DNA of 64,000 nucleotides from assembly GCA_964628285.1 (NCBI GenBank), contig CAZVNP010000001.1:1-64000 (forward strand), read 5' to 3'. Each line of letters opens with the position of its first letter. The first letter of the stretch is position 1. This document shows positions 22,208 to 29,226 of this stretch, piece after piece. Both the position numbers and the translations under genes were made by a program. A model generated the notes under the pieces. It was not told where the DNA came from and made no database searches. It saw nothing but the letters and a program-made list of their open reading frames with translations. This stretch comes from JAPLDP01 sp964628285 (GTDB taxonomy: Bacteria > Bacteroidota > Bacteroidia > Bacteroidales > JAGONC01).

Positions 22208-23269
22208 ATGAAAAGTTCTGTTAAATACCCTGTTGTCATACTGTTGATAGGATTGTTAACGTTGACCGGTTTCACGTTAAATGCCGGCAACAAAGACCGG
22301 TCCGGAGAGGCAGGTGCATCTGAACTGTTGATCAATCCGTGGGCACGGAGTTCGGGATGGGGCAACGTTAATACAGCTAATGTCACCGGTGTGGAAGCCA
22401 TGTTCATCAACATTGCCGGCTCGGCATTCACCAGGCGCACCGAGATCGTTTTTAACCATACGACCTATCTGAAGGGAGCCGATGTGGGCATGTTCGCCTT
22501 CGGAGTAAACCAAAAAGTCGGTGAATCGGGTGTAATAGGTTTGGCAGTCACCTCCATGTCATTTGGTGATATCCCGGTGACAACCACCGACCTGCCCGAG
22601 GGCGGTATAGGAACCTTCTCACCCAGTTTGCTGAACATTTCGTTTTCCTATGCCCGAGTGTTCTCGAACAGTATTTACGGCGGAATACAGGTCAAGCTGA
22701 TATCGGAAAGTATTCCTGATATGTCGGCACAGGGCATCGCCCTGGATGCGGGTATACAATATGTGACAGGTGAAACGGATAATGTGCACTTTGGGATTAC
22801 ACTGAGGAACTGGGGCCCCACAATGAAATTCTCCGGTGACGGATTGTCCTTCCGGACACTCCTGTCGGGCCAACAGAGCCAGTTCACTCTCGAACAAAGG
22901 GCTGCCAGCTATCAGCTGCCGTCACAGCTCAATATCGGAGCCGCTTACGATATCAATTTTGCAGGCGATTACAGGTTGACATTTGCCGGTAACTTCTCAT
23001 CGAATGCTTTTACCAAAGACCAGGTGATGCTGGGATTGGAGTTCTCACTCAAATCGTATCTGATGCTGCGGGGAGCATACACTTATGAAGAGGGCATCAC
23101 CAAAGATCCTCCCGATAGGACGACGTGGCTGACGGGACCCAGCGGCGGCATCACCGTTCAGATACCCTTCAATAAAGAAAAAGGCTCCAGCTTCGCGGTT
23201 GACTATTCCTTTACCGCCACCGATCCTTTTGAAGGTATACACCGCATCGGGGCACGTATCAACTTTTAA
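22208..23269 (+). CDS. PorV/PorQ-family outer-membrane barrel protein
   Basis: A 353-residue protein with a signal peptide (about 1-25) followed by the N-terminal pattern of the PorV/PorQ family: a short linker, LLINPWARSSGWGNVNTANV, then an INIAGSAF segment corresponding to the usual NPA box. Alternating beta-strands run to a terminal aromatic residue (GARINF), typical of a 14-strand barrel. PorV shuttles T9SS cargo to the attachment machinery, and paralogues often sit beside their cargo. Here the upstream neighbour, 53 bases away, carries a sorting-like C-terminus, so a dedicated partner role is a reasonable inference. A strong terminator follows the gene. Confidence 0.8.
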   Translation: MKSSVKYPVVILLIGLLTLTGFTLNAGNKDRSGEAGASELLINPWARSSGWGNVNTANVTGVEAMFINIAGSAFTRRTEIVFNHTTYLKGADVGMFAFGVNQKVGESGVIGLAVTSMSFGDIPVTTTDLPEGGIGTFSPSLLNISFSYARVFSNSIYGGIQVKLISESIPDMSAQGIALDAGIQYVTGETDNVHFGITLRNWGPTMKFSGDGLSFRTLLSGQQSQFTLEQRAASYQLPSQLNIGAAYDINFAGDYRLTFAGNFSSNAFTKDQVMLGLEFSLKSYLMLRGAYTYEEGITKDPPDRTTWLTGPSGGITVQIPFNKEKGSSFAVDYSFTATDPFEGIHRIGARINF

Positions 23270-23310
23270 AAAAAGCATACCTGCTATCGGGTAATGTTTT
23301 CCGAATATTT

Positions 23311-23336
23311 AAAAAGACCCTGTCAAGGGTCTTTTT
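23311..23336 (+). terminator. Rho-independent terminator after the PorV-like gene
   Basis: A perfect 11-bp stem (23311-23321 with 23326-23336) around a 4-base gtca loop; the right arm itself ends in five T residues. It closes the TonB receptor/surface protein/PorV transcript. Confidence 0.85.
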
Positions 23337-23342
23337 GTTTCT

Positions 23343-23350
23343 TATCTTTG
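23343..23350 (+). promoter_or_regulatory. Putative -7 box (TATCTTTG) for greA
   Basis: Exact TAnnTTTG match 24 bases before the greA start and just after the terminator. Confidence 0.6.
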
Positions 23351-23373
23351 TAATAAATCTTACCTGATTAAAA

Positions 23374-23847
23374 ATGGCTGGAATAAAGTATTATACACAG
23401 GAAGGCTTGCAGAAATTAAGGGATGAGATGGATCATATGGTATCTGTTGAAAGACCTTATATTTCAAAGCTTATCGCTGAAGCCAGAGATAAAGGTGATC
23501 TGAGTGAAAACGCCGAATACGATGCGGCAAAAAATGCACAGGAAATGCTGGAGATGAAAATAGCCAAACTGAAAGATGATATCCTGAATGCCCGCGTCAT
23601 CGATGAATCGAAGATGGATGACTCAAAGGTCCTTATTCTTTCCACCATCAAACTGAAGAACCTGAAGAATAATTCCATGTTCACCTATACGCTTGTCCCG
23701 GAAAATGAAGCGGATGTGAAGCAATATAAAATCTCAGTCAATTCTCCCATCGCCAAGGGATTGTTGGGAAAGTCGGTCGGCGAGGTCGTGGAGATTGAGG
23801 TTCCGGCAGGCAAGATACTTCTCGAGATCATGGAGATCACACGATGA
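23374..23847 (+). CDS. greA: Transcription elongation factor GreA
   Basis: A 157-residue factor that stimulates cleavage of backtracked RNA by RNA polymerase. The N-terminal coiled coil carries the acidic tip in the DLSENAEYDAAK segment (about residues 44-55), including the D/E pair needed for cleavage. The C-terminal FKBP-like domain includes SPIAKGLLGKSVGEVVEIEVPAG. Full length with its own promoter; the HIT gene follows 40 bases downstream in the same direction. Confidence 0.97.
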   Translation: MAGIKYYTQEGLQKLRDEMDHMVSVERPYISKLIAEARDKGDLSENAEYDAAKNAQEMLEMKIAKLKDDILNARVIDESKMDDSKVLILSTIKLKNLKNNSMFTYTLVPENEADVKQYKISVNSPIAKGLLGKSVGEVVEIEVPAGKILLEIMEITR

Positions 23848-23886
23848 CCTGCCCTGAATCCAAGATAAACCTTTAAACGAACACTT

Positions 23887-24288
23887 ATGGCAACGATTTT
23901 TTCAAAGATCATAAAGGGCGAAATCCCCGCCTATAAAGTGGCCGAGGATGATCATTTTTTTGCCTTCCTTGATATCCATCCGTTATCGACAGGTCATACC
24001 CTTGTGGTGACCAAAAAGGAGGTGGATTATGTTTTTGACCTCGACGACAAGCTTTATGTTCGTCTGTTTCAGTTTTGCAGGAAACTGGGCCGCGCCATTG
24101 AAAAGTCCGTCGAGTGCAAAAGAATAGGAATGGCCATGGTGGGGCTGGAGATTCCCCATGCACACATCCATTTGATACCCCTGAATTCCATGGATGACAT
24201 GGATTTTAAACGCCCGCCCCTGCAATTATCGGAAGAGGAATTTACCGCCCTCTCCGGCCGCATCGCCCAGGCGTTCAGTCATTTCTAA
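23887..24288 (+). CDS. HIT-family nucleotide hydrolase/transferase
   Basis: A 133-residue histidine-triad protein of the HINT type, acting on nucleoside phosphoramidates or similar nucleotide substrates in the cytoplasm. It begins TIFSKIIKGEIPAYKV, has the substrate loop FLDIHPLSTGHTLVVTK, and the catalytic triad HAHIHLIP near residue 98. The four-Cys zinc site of some HIT proteins is absent. It probably shares the greA transcript. Confidence 0.93.
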   Translation: MATIFSKIIKGEIPAYKVAEDDHFFAFLDIHPLSTGHTLVVTKKEVDYVFDLDDKLYVRLFQFCRKLGRAIEKSVECKRIGMAMVGLEIPHAHIHLIPLNSMDDMDFKRPPLQLSEEEFTALSGRIAQAFSHF

Positions 24289-24303
24289 GGCCTGCCGCCT
24301 GCA

Positions 24304-26205
24304 TTAATAGGCACGGACATTACGTCCTTCGATGTAATTGATAAAGGCCGTATTCACCACCTTGTTGCCCCCGGGAGTAGGATAATCACCGGTAAAATAC
24401 CAGTCACCAAGATGATTGGGACACGACTCATGCAGGTCCTCAATGGTCTGGTAGATGATCTGTATCGCCGCATTCAGCCCAGGTGTGGTCAACATCTGTG
24501 ATATTTTCCCTGCGATCTGTTCATTGGTGAAAGGTTGGTAGATCTCTTTGACATAATTGATGATTTTTTCCTTGGGCCACTTCTCCTGCGCCTTCGATTT
24601 TTTATATACCGTATTGATGATGCTGGTCATCTGGTTTTCCTTCAGAAGTTCAATGGCGGCATTAAAAGCGATGAAATCGCTGATCTTGGCCATATCGATG
24701 CCGTAGCAGTCGGGATAGCGTATCTGAGGTGCCGAGGAAGCCACTATGATTTTCTTCGGGCCCAGACGGTCGAGGATACGTATGATGCTTTGTTTCAGGG
24801 TGGTGCCCCGGACAATGGAATCATCGATGACCACCAGGTTATCGATGTTTTTACGGACGGTTCCGTAAGTGATGTCATAAATATGAGTCACCAGGTCATC
24901 CCTGCGCTGATCCTGAGCAATGAATGTCCGTAATTTGATATCCTTTACGGCCACCTTCTCGATGCGCGGACCAAATCTGAGGATATGGTCCAGCTCCTCA
25001 TCCGTCATGGCACCATCCAGGTGCAGGATCTGTTCTTTTTTGATGCGGTTGCAAAACAGTGTAAGCTCCTCAATCAATCCAAGAAAGGCATCAATGGCGG
25101 TATTGGGTATATAGGAAAATACGGTGTTCTCCAGATCATAATCAATGGCTTTCAGGATCGAAGGACAAAGGGCTTTACCCAGTTTTTTCCTTTCCCGGTA
25201 AATATCGATATCCGTACCCCTTGAAAAATAAATCCTTTCGAAGGAGCAGGATAACTTTTTCGTGGGGCGTTTGCATTCGTATTGACCGATATCTCCATTT
25301 TTTTTAATGATCAGGGCATGGCCGGGTTTGATCTCGATAATTTTTTCAAAGGGGACATTGAAAGCGGTCTGTATGGCAGGACGCTCCGACGTGGCCACCA
25401 CCACTTCCTCGTCGTGGTAATAAAAAGCCGGTCTGATGCCTGAAGGATCCCTCAGCACAAAGGAGTCACCATGGCCAAACATGCCGGCGATGACATAACC
25501 ACCGTCCCAGGATACGGAAGCATTTCTCAGTATTTTCTGTATGTCGAGGTGCTCGGCTATCTGTTCCGTACTTTCCTTTTTGCTGTAACCCTCTTTTTTA
25601 AATCTCCTGTACAGACGCTCATTCTCTTCATCAAGGAAATGACCGATATTTTCGAGTATCGTGATGGTGTCGGAGGTCTCGATGGGATACTGACCATAGC
25701 TGATGAGCTTATTGAACAGTTCATCCACATTGGTCAGGTTGAAGTTACCGGCCAGCACAAGGTTTCGCGTCATCCAGTTGTTATAGCGCTGAACGGGATG
25801 AAGGTTTTTTATGGTGTGAGCGCCATAGGTGCCATAACGGAGATGGCCTAGAAAGACTTCACCGGTGAATTCAATATTGTATTTCAACCAGTTGATATCC
25901 CTGAGACGCTCGGGTGTGCGCTCTGCAATGTCACCTAAGGCATCGAAAATTTTTTTGAAGATATCATCAACGGCAGAATCGGCGTTCGAACGGATCCGTT
26001 CGATGTACTTATTGCCCGGCATCATATTCAGTTTCACACAGGCTATACCGGCACCATCCTGACCCCTGTTGCGTTGTTTTTCCATCAACAAATGCAACAT
26101 GTTGAGGCCATAAAATGAAGTTCCGTATTTTGCCAGGTAAAATTCAAGAGGTTTCAACAAATGGATCAGGGCGATTCCGCAGTCGTGTCGGACCTGTTCA
26201 CTCAT
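24304..26205 (-). CDS. Amidophosphoribosyltransferase-like protein (long PurF type)
   Basis: A class II glutamine amidotransferase fused to a phosphoribosyltransferase. The start at 26205 (MSEQVRHDCGIAL) puts the nucleophile Cys at residue 9, so a short propeptide must be removed, as in Bacillus-type PurF. Conserved parts include EKQRNRGQDGAG (about 45), GHLRYGTYG and the PRPP loop VVIDDSIVRGTTL (about 465). At 633 residues it is longer than canonical PurF (about 460-505), with extra sequence between the two domains and at the C-terminus. Long paralogues of this kind occur in Bacteroidetes. It may be the purine enzyme or a relative with another amino acceptor. Confidence 0.85.
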   Translation of the reverse strand: MSEQVRHDCGIALIHLLKPLEFYLAKYGTSFYGLNMLHLLMEKQRNRGQDGAGIACVKLNMMPGNKYIERIRSNADSAVDDIFKKIFDALGDIAERTPERLRDINWLKYNIEFTGEVFLGHLRYGTYGAHTIKNLHPVQRYNNWMTRNLVLAGNFNLTNVDELFNKLISYGQYPIETSDTITILENIGHFLDEENERLYRRFKKEGYSKKESTEQIAEHLDIQKILRNASVSWDGGYVIAGMFGHGDSFVLRDPSGIRPAFYYHDEEVVVATSERPAIQTAFNVPFEKIIEIKPGHALIIKKNGDIGQYECKRPTKKLSCSFERIYFSRGTDIDIYRERKKLGKALCPSILKAIDYDLENTVFSYIPNTAIDAFLGLIEELTLFCNRIKKEQILHLDGAMTDEELDHILRFGPRIEKVAVKDIKLRTFIAQDQRRDDLVTHIYDITYGTVRKNIDNLVVIDDSIVRGTTLKQSIIRILDRLGPKKIIVASSAPQIRYPDCYGIDMAKISDFIAFNAAIELLKENQMTSIINTVYKKSKAQEKWPKEKIINYVKEIYQPFTNEQIAGKISQMLTTPGLNAAIQIIYQTIEDLHESCPNHLGDWYFTGDYPTPGGNKVVNTAFINYIEGRNVRAY

Positions 26206-26226
26206 GGATGAGTTAATATTATGCCG

Positions 26227-26234
26227 CAAAGGTA
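26227..26234 (-). promoter_or_regulatory. Putative -7 box for the PurF-like gene
   Basis: Reads TACCTTTG on the minus strand, 21 bases upstream of the start codon at 26205. Confidence 0.55.
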
Positions 26235-26269
26235 ATAGAAATATTTGAAAGAGATTGGGCTTACTTTTT

Positions 26270-26568
26270 AGCCCTGACCGACAGAATCCGGCAACTTCCC
26301 AAATTATTTAGTATCTCGACCATCAGCCTTTTGATTTATACCTGGCTGAGAGAAACGGCGTCGATCTTTCCTTCTCAGGGATACCCATCACGGCCAGATA
26401 TGGCCGCTGACCTACGTGACAAAGGCCCTGTATGAATTGCTCTGAGGGTATGAAAAACGCGGCAACACCCATTATTATGTATCCTGCGGCGCCGGAACGT
26501 GGGGCCCCCTGAGGGTGGGGAACAGGCCGGAGATCATTGATATCAGATTAACGATATCTGATATTTGA
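26270..26568 (+). pseudogene. C-terminal remnant of a metallophosphoesterase
   Basis: With one base restored after 26380, the frame from 26315 reads LDHQPFDLYLAERNGVDLSF, then SG and (H)THHGQIWP, then after an in-frame TGA at 26443-26445 GYEKRGNTHYYVSCGAGTWG and NRPEIIDIRL, ending TGA at 26566. This is the C-terminal end of a YkuE-like metallophosphoesterase, including the GHTHHGQ metal-binding motif. The stop is where family members usually have Trp, so TGG to TGA is likely. Upstream of 26315 similarity fades and a further frame disturbance is likely. There is no N-terminal half in the window. The left boundary is approximate. Confidence 0.8.
26550..26568 (+). repeat. Left copy of a 19-bp inverted repeat
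   Basis: Identical, on the opposite strand, to 29199-29217. The pair flanks the peroxiredoxin and M14 peptidase genes. This copy overlaps the end of the phosphoesterase remnant and can itself form a hairpin with the atatcaga just upstream. Confidence 0.6.
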
Positions 26569-26701
26569 TTGTTGATTTCGTCGCTGGGAATATGCGCAGA
26601 TCGGGCTGTTTAAAGGTGTTATGCCGGGGATGAACATTATTGAAAGTTTATTTGTTATAAAATGCAGTCAAACCTATTTAATAACTAATAACCTTAAAAT
26701 T

Positions 26702-27349
26702 ATGGAAGAAAACACATCCTATTCAATGCCCCGTATCGGTGATATGGCGCCGGATTTTAATGCCATGACCAGCAAAGGGCCTATTCAATTCTCCGAATTT
26801 AACCGAGGCAGCTGGGTCATTTTGTTTTCGCACCCGGCCGATTTCACGCCTGTTTGCACTACCGAGTTGTCCACTTTTGCCCAGCGTGAGAATGAATTCA
26901 CATCCAGAAACACCAAACTGATGGGTCTGAGTATCGACAGCATTCATTCGCACGTGGCCTGGGTGAATAACGTAAAGAAAAACATGGGCATTTTGATGAA
27001 TTTTCCCATTATCGCCGATATCGATATGAAGGTGGCCAAGTTATACGGGATGCTGCAACCCAACGAAAGCGAAACGTCAGCCGTCAGGGCGGTATTTTAC
27101 ATTGATCCCAACGGCAAGATCAGATTGATCATGTACTATCCGCTGAATGTCGGCAGGAACATGGACGAGATACTGCGTGTGCTGGATGCACTACAAACCG
27201 CCGACAAATACAATGTGGCGCTGCCTGTGAACTGGAAACCGGGCGATAAAGTGATCGTACCCCCGCCTAAAACCGTCGCCGAAATGGAAGAACGTGAAAA
27301 AAGCGGGTATGAGATGGTGGATTTTTACCTCGCCAAAAAAAGCATTTAA
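26702..27349 (+). CDS. 1-Cys peroxiredoxin (Prx6-type)
   Basis: Reduces hydrogen peroxide and organic peroxides in the cytoplasm. The start is placed at 26702 (MEENTSYSMPRIGD), after 27 in-frame codons that lack family similarity. The peroxidatic Cys lies in HPADFTPVCTTEL (Cys52), with the usual catalytic Thr and an Arg in SAVRAVFYIDP. No other cysteine exists in the 215-residue protein, so resolution must use an external thiol. The C-terminal extension (NWKPGDKVIVPPPKTVAEM) is the dimerisation arm of the Prx6 group. It stands alone and converges on the M14 peptidase gene. Confidence 0.93.
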   Translation: MEENTSYSMPRIGDMAPDFNAMTSKGPIQFSEFNRGSWVILFSHPADFTPVCTTELSTFAQRENEFTSRNTKLMGLSIDSIHSHVAWVNNVKKNMGILMNFPIIADIDMKVAKLYGMLQPNESETSAVRAVFYIDPNGKIRLIMYYPLNVGRNMDEILRVLDALQTADKYNVALPVNWKPGDKVIVPPPKTVAEMEEREKSGYEMVDFYLAKKSI

Positions 27350-27380
27350 GGATTTATTCCCCAAATCTTTTTATCTTCAA

Positions 27381-27406
27381 CCGCCACTCTCTGCTCATGA
27401 GAGCGG
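27381..27406. terminator. Possible bidirectional hairpin between convergent genes
   Basis: An imperfect stem pairs CTCTC (27387-27391) with GAGAG (27399-27403), with a bulged GC extension, between the ends of two convergent genes. T-runs on either side are weak, so terminator function is only plausible. Confidence 0.35.
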
Positions 27407-27410
27407 CTGT

Positions 27411-29195
27411 TTATCTTATGATTTTATCCAGGACTGACCGTGACATAACGCGGCCTACAGGGTATACATCCAGTTTCCGGTCCCAATAGGGTGTTTTGCT
27501 GTAAAACCAGTTGAGTATGGCCCATTGGCTCTTGGCAAAGTCGGGATTGGAAGTTTTTTTCTGTTCAAACTCAGCCTTCAGGGCCGGATCTTCTTCAACC
27601 ATCCGTTGCGCCAAGGCTTCCATCACATAAGTCTCGGCATATTCTTTCTGCTCAAAGATAGTGTTGAAGAATCCCCAGTACAAATAGGAGTCGGGACCTG
27701 AAGGTTCGAGGATATGGGCTATGACCCTTGAAGCACGCTGGTTCATGTCGATGACCACTGAACCGGCAGGAAATTCCTCTTCTTCTTCGATGGTATCTGT
27801 TTTTGCTTTCATCGTTTGACGCCCTTCAAAGGATGTGCAGTTCCATTGCGGATCGCTGAATTTATAAGTCTGGACCTTCAGCTTGACAGGAGTCTTCAGG
27901 GTCTGGTATATGATGCCATGCTCGGCCAGGCGATCAATCACACTGTTCCATTCGGCCGGTATGATATACCCTTCGGGGAGGGTCACGGTGACGGAAGGTT
28001 CCTGAACATTAAAATAGGGCAGCTTGAACATTTTCGGGGTCTTGCTGTATCTGAACAAGTCGCCGCCGGTCAGATCACTCTTCACCACTTCATAGTCCAT
28101 CCCTTTGAAGTCGACCATCACACTATCGCCGGTAGTTTTATAATCCAGTGTAAAAGGGTTCTGCCTGAAAGCCGGTGAGGCGGCAGTTTCATCGGCAGCG
28201 AGATTCATCTTCAGGATATCCTTGTATTGATTGTTCAATATCTCACATATGGTCTTCAATGCCACATAGGTCCCGGTCACGCGCGTCCTGTAATCCTTCA
28301 GCATGTGGTTTTCAATCAAAATGCCGATACGGTTTTGCACGGCCGTATAACCCTGGGAGAAACGGGGGCTGGCGGCACGGTTGATAAGACCGCTGCGGGG
28401 ATCATACCATTTCCTGAAGGAGACATAGGGAAACGCCGGATAGCCGCTTTTATCCAGTCGCTTCCGGAAGAGGGGGACGAAATAATCCTTCATCCATTTT
28501 GTGAGAGCGGTATCCATGTTTCCGGCGGTCTCCACACTGTATGTCACCACATACTGATAATCGGCACCGTCGGTGACGTGGATGTCGACAAAGAAATCCG
28601 GCAACCATTTCTGGAACAGTGCCAGCCAGTCTTTCATTTCCGGAGCGTCGGCCTTAAGATAATCCCTGTTCAGGTTGAGGTTTTGTGCCGTCGTTCGCCA
28701 GCCCATTTCCCTGGGTCCGTTCTGGTTGATCCTGTTGTACGGACCAAAACGTTCATGACCGTCCACATTAAAAATGGGTATGAACAGAATGGTGACATGA
28801 TCTAATAATCCCGTGAGCGTTTTATATATGGCAATATCTCTGAAGAACATCAGGCCGGCATCTTTACCGTCGCATTCCCCCGGGTGGATGCAGGCCTGTA
28901 CGAGCAGGACCACGTGGCCCGAAGCCCTGACAGCCTGCGGTTCAAAGTTACCGTTCTCGTCGGCAATCAGCAGTGGCAGGGTCCTGCCCTGAGGGCTGAC
29001 ACCAAAGGTGGTGTATTCTATCCAGGGAGAGCCCGCAGCCAGCTGCTGGCAATACCGGACGGTCTCATCATAACGGGGTGTCTCCTGATAACCTGATTTT
29101 TCATAATAGGTCCTCCATTCAGGACTCTGCGCCATCGCGGCACCTGCCAGCAGGCTTAAAATAACCGCTATAATATTTCTTCCGTAAAAAATCAT
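27411..29195 (-). CDS. Exported M14-family zinc carboxypeptidase
   Basis: A 594-residue secreted peptidase. The signal peptide (about 1-22) ends at AGAAMAQS. The M14 catalytic domain occupies about residues 35-330. Zinc ligands are in CIHPGECDGKD (His and Glu about 102-105) and FVDIHVTDG (His about 205), with a substrate-binding NLNRDYLKADAPEM segment between them. The C-terminal 230 residues form an accessory region I cannot name. With the S9, S46 and M28 peptidases elsewhere in the window it suggests extracytoplasmic peptide degradation. The 5' end carries one copy of a 19-bp inverted repeat. Confidence 0.9.
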   Translation of the reverse strand: MIFYGRNIIAVILSLLAGAAMAQSPEWRTYYEKSGYQETPRYDETVRYCQQLAAGSPWIEYTTFGVSPQGRTLPLLIADENGNFEPQAVRASGHVVLLVQACIHPGECDGKDAGLMFFRDIAIYKTLTGLLDHVTILFIPIFNVDGHERFGPYNRINQNGPREMGWRTTAQNLNLNRDYLKADAPEMKDWLALFQKWLPDFFVDIHVTDGADYQYVVTYSVETAGNMDTALTKWMKDYFVPLFRKRLDKSGYPAFPYVSFRKWYDPRSGLINRAASPRFSQGYTAVQNRIGILIENHMLKDYRTRVTGTYVALKTICEILNNQYKDILKMNLAADETAASPAFRQNPFTLDYKTTGDSVMVDFKGMDYEVVKSDLTGGDLFRYSKTPKMFKLPYFNVQEPSVTVTLPEGYIIPAEWNSVIDRLAEHGIIYQTLKTPVKLKVQTYKFSDPQWNCTSFEGRQTMKAKTDTIEEEEEFPAGSVVIDMNQRASRVIAHILEPSGPDSYLYWGFFNTIFEQKEYAETYVMEALAQRMVEEDPALKAEFEQKKTSNPDFAKSQWAILNWFYSKTPYWDRKLDVYPVGRVMSRSVLDKIIR

Positions 29196-29198
29196 ATA

Positions 29199-29217
29199 TC
29201 AAATATCAGATATCGTT
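29199..29217 (-). repeat. Right copy of the 19-bp inverted repeat
   Basis: tcaaatatcagatatcgtt, the exact reverse complement of 26550-26568. It lies between the mutB stop and the M14 peptidase start. Confidence 0.6.
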
Positions 29218-29226
29218 GATCTTATA

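Noticed and set aside
22159..22224. ATG-initiated 21-codon ORF overlapping the start of the PorV-like gene
   Set aside because: Lys-rich low-complexity peptide from an A-rich leader; no ribosome site and no conservation visible.
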